In this document: in pieces, positions 22,622-34,650 of the stretch | Numbering within the stretch: position 1 is the stretch's first letter | How the letters are laid out: each line of letters begins with the position of its first letter | NCBI GenBank assembly: GCA_027186245.1 | Contig: CP114482.1 | Location: 25,067,209-25,131,208 of the forward strand | Direction: 5' to 3' | Source: Coriaria nepalensis | Taxonomy: Eukaryota > Streptophyta > Magnoliopsida > Cucurbitales > Coriariaceae | DNA length: 64,000 nucleotides | Notes under the pieces: generated by a model | Database searches by the model: none | Seen by the model: the letters and a program-made list of their open reading frames with translations, nothing else | What the model was told of the DNA's origin: nothing | Translations under genes and position numbers: made by a program

Positions 22622-25600
22622 TTTAGAATGATTTACTGACTAAAAGAGATGCAAAAATATGACTTGAACGCTAAAAAATGCATAGTTTCCATCAATAGAT
22701 CAATTGCAAGTTATGCACGAAAGTCGCGTTTTAAATTCAAAAAGAGAATTGGTTCGAAGTGCCTTCAAACAATTTAATGATTGAGAAGACTTAGTGATAT
22801 GCTTTCTAATGCTAAAATAATGCATTGTTGTCTTCAATAGACTAATTACAAGTTATGTAACAAAATAAAATTTGAAGGGCGAAAATAGATTTCGTTCGAA
22901 CTAATTTAGAATGATTTAATGACTAGAAGAGACTCGGTGACATGAATTTAAGGCTAAAGAAATGCATTGTTGCCTTTAATAGATCAACTACAAGTTATTC
23001 GCGAAAGTCATGTTCAAAGGCCGAATTTCGTTCGAAGTGATTTAGAATGATTTATTGACTAAAAGAGATGCAAAAATATGACTTGAACGTTAAAAAATGC
23101 ATAGTTGCGATCAATAGATCAATTGCAAGTTATGCACGAAAGTCGCGTTTTAAATTCAAAAAGAGAATTGGTTCGAAGTGCCTTCAAACAATTTAATGAT
23201 TGAGAGGACTGAGTGATATGCTTTCTAATGCTAAAATAATGCATTGTTGTCTTCAATAGACTAATTACAAGTTATGTAACAAAATAAAATTTGAAGGGCG
23301 AAAATAGATTTCGTTCGAACTAATTTAGAATGATTTAATGACTAGAAGAGAGTCGGTGACATGCATTTAAGGCTAAAAAAATGCATTGTTGCCTTCAATA
23401 GATCAACTGCAAGTTACGCGCGAAAGTCATGTTTAAAGGCCGAATTTCATACGAAGTGATTTAGAATGATTTACTGACTAAAAGAGACGCAAAAATATGA
23501 CTTGAACGCTAAAAAATGCATAGTTGCCATCAATAGATCAATTGCAAGTTATGCACGAAAATCGTGTTTTATATGCAAAAAGATAATTGGTTCGAAGTGC
23601 CTTCAAACAATTTAATGATTCAAAAGACTGAGTGATATGCTTTTTAATGCTAAAATAATGCATTGTTGTCTTCAATAGATTAATTGCAAGTTACATAAGA
23701 AAATAATGTTGGAAGGGCGACAATAGAAATTGGTCGAATTAATTTAGAATGATTTAATGACCAAAATAGACTCAATGACATGACTTTAAGGCTAAACAAA
23801 TGCATTGTTGCCTTCAACAGATCAACTGCAAGTTACGCACGAAAGTCATGTTTAAAGTCCGAATTTCGTTCGAAGTGATTTAGAATGATTTACTGACTAA
23901 AAGAGATGCAAAAATATGACTTGAACGCTAAAAAATGCATAGTTGCCATGAATAGATCAATTGCAAGTTATGCACGAAAGTCGCGTTTTAAATGCAAAAA
24001 GAGAATTGGTTCGAAGTGCGTTCAAACAATTTAATGATTGAGAAGACTGTGTGATATGCTTTCTAATGCTAAAATAATGCATTGTTGTCTTCAATAGACT
24101 AATTACATGTTATGTAAGAAAATAAAATTTGAAGGGCGAAAATAGATTTCATTCGAACTAATTTAGAATGATTTACTGACTAGAAGAGACTTAGTGACAT
24201 GAATTTAAGGCGAAAGAAATGCATTGTTACCTTCAATAGATCAACTGCAAGTTACGCACGAAAGTCATGTTTACAGGCCGAATTTCGTTCGGAGTGATTT
24301 AGAATTATTTACTGTCTAAAAGAGACGCAAAAATATGGCTTGAACGCTAAAAAATGCATAGTTGCCATCAATAGATCAATTGCAAGTTATGCACGAAAGT
24401 CGCGTTTTAAATGCAAAAAGAGAATTGGTTCGAAGTGCCTTCAAACAATTTAATGATTGAGAAGACTGAGTGATATGCTTTTTAATGCTAAAATAATGCA
24501 TTGTTGTCTTCAATAGATTAATTGCAAGTTACGTAAGAAAATAATGTTGGAAGGGCGACAATAGAATTCGTTCGAATTAATTTAGAATGATTTAATGACT
24601 AAAAGAGACTCAATGACATGACTTTAAGGCTAAGCAAATGCATTGTTGCCTTCAATAGATCAACTGCAAGTTACGCACGAAAGTCAAGTTTAAAGTTCGA
24701 ATTTCGTTCGAAGTGATTTAGAATCATTTACTGACTAAAAGAGACGCAAAAATATGACTTGAACGCTAAAAAATGAATAGTTGCCATCAATAGATCAATT
24801 GCAAGTTATGCACAAAAGTCGCGTTTTAAATGCAAAAAGAGAATTGGTTCGAAGTGCCTTCAAACAATTTAATGATTGACAACACTGAGTGATATGCTTT
24901 TTAATGCTAAAATAATGCATTGTTGTCTTCAATAGACTAGTTACAAGTTATGTAAGAAAATAATATTTGAAGGGCGAAAATAGTATTTGTTCGAACTAAT
25001 TTAGAATAATTTAATGACTAGAAGAGACTCGGTGACATGAATTTAAGCCTAAAGAAATGCATTGTTGCCTATAATAGATCAATTGCAAGTTATGCACGAA
25101 AGTCATGTTTAAATGCCGAATTTCATACGAAGTGATTTAGAATGATTTACTGACTAAAAGAGAGGCAAAAATATGACTTGAACGCTAAAAAATGCATAGT
25201 TGCCATCAATAGATCAATTGCAAGTTATGCACGAAAGTCGGGTTTTAAATGCGAAAAAGAGAATTGGTTCGAAGTGCCTTCAAACAATTTAATGATTGAA
25301 AAGACTTAGTGATATGCTTTTTAATGCTAAAATAATGCATTGTTGTCTTCAATAGATTAATTACAAGTTATGTAAGAAAATAATGTTTGAAGGGCGAAAA
25401 TAGAATTCGTTCGAATTAATTTAGAATGAATTAAAGACTGAAAGAGACTCAATGACATGACTTTAAGGCTAAACAAATGCATTGTTGCCTTCAATAGATC
25501 AACTGCAAGTTACGCACGAAAGTCATGTTTCAAGGCCGAATTTCGTTCGAAGTGATTTAGAATGATTTACTGACTAAAAGAGACGCACAAATATGACTTG

Positions 25601-28489
25601 AACGTTAAAAAATGCATAGTTGCGATCAATAGATCAATTGCAAGTTATGCACGAAAGTCGCGTTTTAAATTCAAAAAGAGAATTGGTTCGAAGTGCCTTC
25701 AAACAATATAATGATTGAGAAGACTGAGTGATATGCTTTTTAATGCTAAAATAATGCATTGTTGTCTTCAATGGATTAATTGCAAGTTATGTAACAAAAT
25801 AATGTTTGAAAGGCGAAAATAGAAATCGGTCGAATTAATTTAGAATGATTTAATGACTAAAAGAGACTCAATGACATGACTTTAAGGCTAAACAAATGCA
25901 TTGTTGCCTTCAACAGATCAACTACAAGTTACGCACGAAAGTCATGTTTAAAGTCCGAATTTCGTTCGAAGTGATTTAGAATGATTTACTGACTAAAAGA
26001 GATGCAAAAATAAGACTTGAACGCTAAAAAATGCATAGTTGCCATGAATAGATCAATTGCAAGTTATGCACGAAAGTCGCGTTTTAAATGCAAAAAGAGA
26101 ATTGGTTCGAAGTGCGTTCAAACAATTTAATGATTGAGAAGACTGAGTGATATGCTTTCTAATGCTAAAATAATTCATTGTTGTCTTCGATGGACTAATT
26201 ACATGTTATGTAAGAAAATAAATTTTGAAGGGCGAAAATAGATTTCATTCGAACTAATTTAGAATGATTTACTGACTAGAAGAGACTCAGTGACATGAAT
26301 TTAAGGCGAAAGAAATGCATTGTTACCTTCAATAGATCAACTGCAAGTTACGCACGAAAGTCATGTTTAAAGGCCGAATTTCGTTCGGAGTGGTTTAGAA
26401 TTATTTACTGTCTAAAAGAGACGCAAAAATATGGCTTGAACGCTAAAAAATGCATAGTTGCCATCAATAGATCAATTGCAAGTTATGCACGAAAGCCGCG
26501 TTTTAAATGCAAAAAGAGAATTGGTTCGAAGTGCCTTCAAACAATTTAATGATTGAGAAGACTGAGTGATATGCTTTTTAATGCTAAAATAATGCATTGT
26601 TGTCTTCAATAGATTAATTGCAAGTTACGTAAGAAAATAATGTTGGAAGGGCGACAATAGAATTCGTTCGAATTAATTTAGAATGATTTAATGACTAAAA
26701 GAGACTCAATGACATGACTTTAAGGCTAAGCAACTGCATTGTTGCCTTCAATAGATCAACTGCAAGTTACGCACGAAAGTCATGTTTAAAGTTCGAATTT
26801 CGTTCGAAGTGATTTAGAATCATTTACTGACTAAAAGAGACGCAAAAATATGACTTGAACGCTAAAAAATGAATAGTTGCCATCAATAGATCAATTGCAA
26901 GTTATGCACGAAAGTCGCGTTTTAAATGCAAAAAGAGAATTGGTTCGAAGTGCCTTCAAACAATATAATGATTGAGAAGACTGAGTGATATGCTTTTTAA
27001 TGCTAAAATAATGCATTGTTGTCTTCAATAGATTAATTGCAAGTTATATAACAAAATAATGTCTGAAAGGCGAAAATAGAAATCGGTCGAATTAATTTAG
27101 AATGATTTAATGACTAAAAGAGACTCAATGACATGACTTTAAGGCTAAACAAATGCATTGTTGCCTTCAACAGATCAACTGCAAGTTACCCACGAAAGTC
27201 ATGTTTAAAGTCCGAATTTCGTTCGAAGTGATTTAGAATGATTTACTGACTAAAAGAGATGCAAAAATATGACTTGAACGCTAAAAAATGCATAGTTGCC
27301 ATCAGTAGATCAATTGCAAGTTATGCACGAAAGTCGCGTTTTAAATGCAAAAAGGGAATTGGTTCGAAGTGCGTTCAAACAATTTAATGATTGAGAAGAC
27401 TGAGTGATATGCTTTCTAATGCTAAAATAATGCATTGTTGTCTTCAATAGACTAATTACATGTTATGTAAGAAAATAAAATTTGAAGGGCGAAAATAGAT
27501 TTCATTCGAACTAATTTAGAATGATTTACTGACTAGAAGAGACTCAGTGACATGAATTTAAGGCGAAAGAAATGCATTGTTACCTTCAATAGATCAACTG
27601 GAAGTTACGCACGAAAGTCATGTTTAAAGGCCGAATTTCGTTCGGAGTGATTTAGAATTATTTACTGTCTAAAAGAGACGCAAAAATATGACTTGAACGC
27701 TAAAAAATGAATAGTTGCCATCAATAGATCAATTGCAAATTATGCACGAAAGTCGCGTTTTAAATGCGAAAAAGAGAATTGGTTCGAAGTGCCTTCAAAC
27801 AATTTAATGATTGAAAAGACTTAGCGATATGCTTTTTAATGCTAAAATAATGCATTGTTGTCTTCAATAGATTAATTACAAGTTATGTAAGAAAATAATG
27901 TTTGAAGGGCGAAAATAGAATTCGTTCGAATTAATTTAGAATGAATTAAAGACTAAAAGAGACTCAATGACATGACTTTAAGGCTAAACAAATGCATTGT
28001 TGCCTTCAATAGATCAACTGCAAGTTACGCACGAAAGTCATGTTTAAAGTCCGAATTTCGTTCGAAGTGATTTAGAATCATTTACTGACTAAAAGAGACG
28101 CAAAAATATGACTTGAACGCTAAAAAATGAATAGTTGCCATCAATAGATCAATTGCAAGTTATGCACGAAAGTCGCGTTTTAAATGCAAAAAGAGAATTG
28201 GTTCGAAGTGCCTTCAAACAATTCAATGATTGAGAAGACTGAGTGATATGCTTTCTAATGCTAAAATAATGCATTGTTGTCTTCAATAGACTAATTACAA
28301 GTTATGTAAGAAAATAATATTTGAAGGGCGAAAATAGAATTTGTTCGAACTAATTTAGAATGATTTAATGACTAGAAGAGACTCGGTGACATGAATTTAA
28401 GCCTAAAGAAATGCATTGTTGCCTATAATAGATCAATTGCAAGTTATGCACGAAAGTCATGTTCAAATGCCGAATTTCATACGAAGTGA
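22622..28489 (+). repeat. Array segment 4: heterogeneous units
   Basis: There are fourteen units starting at 22622, 23041, 23460, 23879, 24298, 24717, 25136 (420 bp), 25556, 25975, 26394, 26813, 27232, 27651 (420 bp) and 28071. The two 420-bp units share a 1-bp insertion in aaatgcgaaaaagag. A variant start, gaattatttactgtctaaaag, appears in units 24298, 26394 and 27651. Its markers are 2,096 and 1,257 bp apart, that is five units plus the inserted base, and three units. Point mutations are more scattered here than in the blocks on either side, and neighbours are often less alike than units two to five positions away. Confidence 0.88.
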
Positions 28490-29191
28490 TTTAGAATGAT
28501 TTACTGACTAAAAGAGAGGCAAAAATATGACTTGAACGCTAAAAAATGCATAGTTGCCATCAATAGATCAATTGCAAGTTATGCACGAAAGTCGCGTTTT
28601 AAATGCAAAAAGAGAATTGGTTCGCAGTGCGTTCAAACAATTTAATGATTGAGAAGACTGAGTGATATGCTTTCTAATGCTAAAATAATGCATTGTTGTC
28701 TTCAATAGACTAATTACATGTTATGTAAGAAAATAAAATTTGAAGGGCGAAAATAGATTTCGTTCGAACTAATTTAGAATGATTTACTGACTAGAAGAGA
28801 CTCAATGACATGACTTTAAGGCTAAACAAATGCATACTTGCCATCAATTGATCAATTGCAAGTTATGCACGAAAGTCGCGTTTTAAATGCAAAAAGAGAA
28901 TTGGTTCGAAGTGCCTTCAAACAATTTAATGATTGAAAAGACTTAGCGATATGCTTTTTAATGCTAAAATAATGCATTGTTGTCTTCAATAGATTAATTA
29001 CAAGTTATGTAAGAAAATAATGTTTGAAGGGCGAAAATAGAATTCGTTCGAATTAATTTAGAATGAATTAAAGACTAAAAGAGACTCAATGACATGACTT
29101 TAAGGCTAAACAAATGCATTGTTGCCTTCAATAGATCAACTGCAAGTTATGCACGAAGTCATGTTTAAATGCCGAATTTCATACGAAGTGA
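28490..29191 (+). repeat. Five-monomer unit (A-B-C/A-B-C), 702 bp
   Basis: Two trimers would measure 838 bp, but the distance between consecutive A starts here is 702 bp. The order is A (28490), B, a C/A hybrid (28773-28915), B (28916), then C. One monomer length has been lost. A further 1-bp deletion lies in the last C (gcacgaagtc near 29155, normally gcacgaaagtc). This is the only place in the window where the three-monomer register is broken. The phase resumes normally at 29192. Confidence 0.92.
28773..28915 (+). repeat. C/A hybrid monomer (143 bp)
   Basis: The first half is C: tttagaatgatttactgac, actagaagagactcaatgac and gactttaaggctaaacaaat. From about 28835 the sequence becomes A: acttgccatcaattgatc, gtcgcgttttaaatgc, gcaaaaagagaattgg and ggttcgaagtgcc, followed directly by a normal B. 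The switch lies near gctaaacaaatgcatacttgcc, in or beside the core shared by the A and C families. The hybrid monomer itself also mixes C2-like actagaag with C1-like caatgac. It is the expected product of unequal crossover between a C and an A monomer, deleting the A-sized remainder. Confidence 0.9.
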
Positions 29192-32100
29192 TTTAGAATG
29201 ATTTACTGACTAAAAGAGAGGCAAAAATATGGCTTGAACGCTAAAAAATGCATAGTTGCCATCAATAGATCAATTGCAAGTTATGCACGAAAGTCGCGTT
29301 TTAAATGCAAAAAGAGAATTGGTTCGAAGTGCCTTCAAACAATTTAATGATTGAAAAGACTTAGTGATATGCTTTTTAATGCCAAAATAATGCATTGTTG
29401 TCTTCAATAGATTAATTACAAGTTATGTAAGAAAATAATATTTGAAGGGCGAAAATAGAATTCGTTCGAACTAATTTAGAATGATTTAGTGACTAGAAGA
29501 GACTCAGTGACATGAATTTAAGGCGAAAGAAATGCATTGTTCCCTATAATAGATCAACTCCAAGTTATGCACGAAAGTCATTTTTAAAGGCCGAATTTCG
29601 TTCGAAGTGATTTAGAATGATTTACTGACTAAAAGAGACGCAAAAATATGACTTGAACGCTACAAAATGCATAGTTGCCATCAATAGATCAATTGCAAGT
29701 TATGCACGAAAGTCGCGTTTTAAATGCAAAAAGAGAATTGGTTCGAAGTGCCTTCAAACAATTTAATGATTGAAAAGACTGAGTGATATGCTTTTTAATG
29801 CTAAAATAATGCATTGTTGTCTTCAATAGATTAATTACAAGTTATGTAAGAAAATAATGTTTGAAGGGCGACAATGGAATTCGTTCGAATTAATTCAGAA
29901 TGATTTAATGACTAAAAGAGACTCAATGACATGACTTTAAGGCTAAACAAATGCATTGTTGCCTTCAGTAGATGAACTGCAAGTTACGCACGAAAGTCAT
30001 GTTTAAAGTCCGAATTTCGTTCGAAGTGATTTAGAATGATTTACTGACTAAAAGAGATGCAAAAATATGACTTGAACGCTAAAAAATGCATAGTTGCCAT
30101 CAATAGATCAATTGCAAGTTATGCACGAAAGTCGCGTTTTAAATGCAAAAAGAGAATTGGTTCGAAGTGCCTTCAAACAATTTAATGATTGAAAAGACTG
30201 AGTGATATGCTTTTTAATGATAAAATAATTCATTGTTGTCTTCAATTGATTAGTTACAAGTTAAGTAAGAAAATAATATTTGAAGGGCAAAGATAGAATT
30301 CGTTCGAATTAATTTAGAATGAATTAAAGACTAAAAGAGACTCAATGACATGACTTTAAGGCTAAACAAATGCATTGTTGCCTTCAATAGATGAGCTGCA
30401 AGTTACGGACGAAAGTCATGTTTAAAGTCCGAATTTCGTTCGAAGTGATTTAGAATGATTTACTGACTAAAAGAGACGCAAAAATATGACTTGAACGCTA
30501 AAAAAGGCATAGTTGCCATCAATAGATCAATTGCAAGTTATGCACGAAAGTCGCGTTTTAAATGCAAAAAGAGAATTGGTTCGAAGTGCCTTCAAACAAT
30601 TTAACGATTGAAAAGGACTGAGTCATATCCTTTTTAATGCTAAAATAATGCATTGTTGTCTTCAATAGATTAATTACAAGTTATGTAAGAAAATAATATT
30701 TGAAGGGCAAAAATAGAATTCGTTCGAACTAATTTAGAATGATTTAATGACTAGAAGAGACTCGGTGACATGAATTTAAGGCGAAAGAAATGCATTGTTG
30801 CCTTCAATAGATCAACTGCAAGTTACGCACGAAAGTCATGTTTAAAGGCCGAATTTCGTTCGAAGTGATTTAGAATGATTTACTGACTAAAAGAGAGGCA
30901 AAAATATGACTTGAACGCTAAAAAAGGCATAGTTGCCATCAATAGATCAATGGCAAGTTTTGCACGAAAGTCGCGTTTTAAATGCAAAAAGACAATTGGT
31001 TCGAAGTGCCTTCAAACAATTTAACGATTGAAAAGACTGAGTCATATGCTTTTTAATGCTAAAATAATGCATTGTTGTCTTCAATAGATTAATTACAAGT
31101 TATGTAAGAAAATAATGTTTGAAGGGCAAAAATAGAATTCGTTCGGATTAATTTAGAATGAATTAAAGACTAAAAGAGACTCAATGACATGACTTTAAGG
31201 CTAAACAAATGCATTGTTGCCTTCAGTAGATGAACTGCAAGTTACGCACGAAAGTCATGTTTAAAGTCTGAATTTCGTTCGAAGTGATTTAGAATGATTT
31301 ACTGACAAAAAGAGACGCAAAAATATGACTTCAACGCTAAAAAATGCATAGTTGCCATCAATAGATCAATTGCAAGTTATGCACGAAAGTCGCGTTTTAA
31401 ATTCAAAAAGAGAATTCGTTCGAATTGCCTTCAAACAATTTAATGATTGAGAAGACTGAGTGATATGCTTTCTAATGCTAAAATAATGGATTGTTGTCTT
31501 CAATAGACTAATTACAAGTTATGTAAGAAAATAAAATTTGAAGGGCGAAAATAGATTTCGTTCGAACTAATTTAGAATGATTGAATGACCGGAAGAGACT
31601 CAGTGACATGAATTTAAGGCGAAAGAAATGCATTGTTGCCTTCAATAGATCAATTGCATGTTACGCACGAAAGTCATGTTTAAAGGCCGAATTTCGTTCG
31701 AAGTGATTTAGAATGATTTACTGACTAAAAGAGACGCAAAAATATGACTTGAACGCTAAAAAAGGCATAGTTGCCATCAATAGATCAATTGCAAGTTATG
31801 CACGAAAGTCGCGTTTTAAATGCAAAAAGAGAATTGGTTCGAAGTGCCTTCAAACAATTTAACGATTGAAAAGACTGAGTCATATGCTTTTTAATGCTAA
31901 AATAATGCATTGTTGTCTTCAATAGATTAATTACAAGTTATGTAAGAAAATAATATTTGAAGGGCGAAAATAGAATTCGTTCGAACTAATTTAGAATGAT
32001 TTAATGACTAGAAGAGACTCAGTGACATGACTTTAAGGCTAAACAAATACATTGTTGCCTTCAATAGATCAACAGCAAGTTATGCACGGAAGTCACGTTT

Positions 32101-32964
32101 AAATGCCGAATTTCATACGAAGTGATTTAGAATGATTTACTGACAAAAAGAGACGCAAAAATATGACTTGAACGCTAAAAAAGGCATAGTTGCCATCAAT
32201 AGATCAATTGCAAGTTATGCACGAAAGTCGCGTTTTAAATGCAAAAAGAGAATTGGTTCGAAGTGCCTTCAAACAATTTAACGATTGAAAAGGACTGAGT
32301 CATATCCTTTTTAATGCTAAAATAATGCATTGTTGTCTTCAATAGATTAATTACAAGTTATGTAAGAAAATAATATTTGAAGGGCAAAAATAGAATTCGT
32401 TCGAACTAATTTAGAATGAATTAAAGACTAAAAGAGACTCAATGACATGACTTTAAGGCTAAACAAATGCATTGTTGCCTTCAGTAGATGAACTGCAAGT
32501 TACGCACGAAAGTCATGTTTAAAGTCTGAATTTCGTTCGAAGTGATTTAGAATAATTTACTGGCTAAAAGAGACGCAAAAATATGACTTGAACGTTAAAA
32601 AATGCATAGTTGCGATCATTAGATCAATTGCAAGTTATGCACGAAAGTCGCGTTTTAAATTCAAAAAGAGAATTGGTTCGAAGTGCCTTCAAACAATATA
32701 ATGATTGAGAAGACTGAGTGATATGCTTTTTAATGCTAAAATAATGCATTGTTGTCTTCAATAGATTAATTGCAAGTTATGTAACAAAATAATGTTTGAA
32801 AGGCGAAAATAGAAATCGGTCGAATTAATTTAGAATGATTTAATGACTAAAAGAGACTCAATGACATGACTTTAAGGCTAAACAAATGCATTGTTGCCTT
32901 CAACAGATCAACTGCAAGTTACGCACGAAAGTCATGTTTAAAGTCCGAATTTCGTTCGAAGTGA
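29192..32964 (+). repeat. Array segment 5: heterogeneous units with a shared 1-bp insertion
   Basis: Units start at 29192, 29611, 30030, 30449 (420 bp), 30869, 31288, 31707, 32126 (420 bp) and 32546. Units 30449 and 32126 share the insertion aaaaggactgagtc and the altered catatccttttt, 1,677 bp apart. They are therefore copies of one mutated unit four positions apart. The A variant ggcatagttg with aacgattg and gtcatatg is common here. Unit 32546 repeats the acgttaaaaaatgc and caatataatg type also seen at 25556 and in unit 5 of the 2,513-bp block. Confidence 0.88.
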
Positions 32965-33807
32965 TTTAGAATGATTTACTGACTAAAAGAGATGCAAAAA
33001 TATGACTTGAACGCTAAAAAAGGCATAGTTGCCATCAATAGATCAATTGCAAGTTATGCACGAAAGTCACGTTTTAAATGCAAAAAGAGAATTCGTTCGA
33101 AGTGCCTTCAAACAATTTAACGATTGAAAAGACTGAGTTATATGCTTGTTAATGCTAAAATAATGCATTGTTGTCTTCAATAGATTAATTACAAGTTATG
33201 TAAGAAAATAATGTTTGAAGGGCGAAAATAGAATTCGTTCAAATTAATTTAGAATGATTTAATGACTAAAAGAGACTCAATGACATGACATGACTTTAAG
33301 GCTAAACAAATGCATTGTTGCCTTCAATAGATCAAGTGCAAGTTACGCACGAAAGTCATGTTTAAAGGACGAATTTCGTTCGAAGTGATTTAGAATGATT
33401 TACTGACTAAAAGAGAGGCAAAAATATGACTTGAACGCTAAAAAATGCATAGTTGCCATCAATAGATCAATTGCAAGTTATGCACGAAAGTCGCGTTTTA
33501 AATGCAAAAAGAGAATTGGTTCGAAGTGCCTTCAAACAATTTAACGATTGAAAAGACTGAGTTATATGCTTTTTAATGCTAAAATAATGCATTGTTGTCT
33601 TCAATAGATTAATTACAAGTTATGTAAGAAAATAATGTTTGAAGGGCGAAAATAGAATTCGTTCGAATTAATTTAGAATGATTTAAAGACTAAAAGAGAC
33701 TCAATGACATGACTTTAAGGCTAAACAAATGCATTGTTGCCTTCAATAGATCAACTGCAAGTTACGCACGAAAGTCATGTTTAAAGGCCGAATTTCGTTC
33801 GAAGTGA
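32965..33807 (+). repeat. 843-bp two-unit module, copy 1
   Basis: This module is two units of 424 and 419 bp. The first has an extra 5 bp in its C monomer (tgacatgacatgac at 33281, normally tgacatgac), a short direct duplication. It also has gttatatgcttgttaatgc in B. The next module repeats all of these markers. The A monomer of this copy differs from that of the second copy (gagatgc and ggcatag here; gagaggc and tgcatag there), so the duplicated segment probably begins inside A. Confidence 0.85.
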
Positions 33808-34650
33808 TTTAGAATGATTTACTGACTAAAAGAGAGGCAAAAATATGACTTGAACGCTAAAAAATGCATAGTTGCCATCAATAGATCAATTGCAAGTTAT
33901 GCACGAAAGTCACGTTTTAAGTGCAAAAAGAGAATTGGTTCGAAGTGCCTTCAAACAATTTAACGATTGAAAAGACTGAGTTATATGCTTGTTAATGCTA
34001 AAATAATGCATTGTTGTCTTGAATAGATTAATTACAAGTTATGTAAGAAAATAATGTTTGAAGGGCGAAAATAGAATTCGTTCGAATTAATTTAGAATGA
34101 TTTAATGACTAAAAGAGACTCAATGACATGACATGACTTTAAGGCTAAACAAATGCATTGTTGCCTTCAATAGATCAAGTGCAAGTTACGCACGAAAGTC
34201 ATGTTTAAAGGACGAATTTCGTTCGAAGTGATTTAGAATGATTTACTGACTAAAAGAGAGGCAAAAATATGACTTGAACGCTAAAAAATGCATAGTTCCC
34301 ATCAATAGATCAATTGCAAGTTATGCACGAAAGTCGCGTTTTAAATGCAAAAAGAGAATTGGTTCGAAGTGCCTTCAAACAATTTAACGATTGAAAAGAC
34401 TGAGTTATATGCTTTTTAATGCTAAAATAATGCATTGTTGTCTTCAATAGATTAATTACAAGTTATGTAAGAAAATAATGTTTGAAGGGCGAAAATAGAA
34501 TTCGTTCGAATTAATTTAGAATGATTTAAAGACTAAAAGAGACTCAATGACATGACTTTAAGGCTAAACAAATGCATTGTTGCCTTCAATAGATCAACTG
34601 CAAGTTACGCACGAAAGTCATGTTTAAAGGCCGAATTTCGTTCGAAGTGA
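33808..34650 (+). repeat. 843-bp two-unit module, copy 2
   Basis: This is a tandem copy of 32965-33807, with the same 5-bp microduplication (tgacatgacatgac at 34124, exactly 843 bp after 33281), the same ttgttaatgc in B and the same aaaggacgaatttcg at the C end. Private changes include cttgaatag, tttaagtgc and agttcccatc. The shared microduplication is good evidence that the two-unit block was copied after the insertion arose. Confidence 0.87.

Noticed and set aside
26295..26549. Open frame of 84 codons on the plus strand
   Set aside because: It lies wholly inside satellite monomers C and A and exists because a local change (tactgtctaaaag at 26406) shifts a stop normally present in that frame. 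Its translation is the satellite itself, other units do not keep the frame open, and no ribosome binding or splice context is evident.
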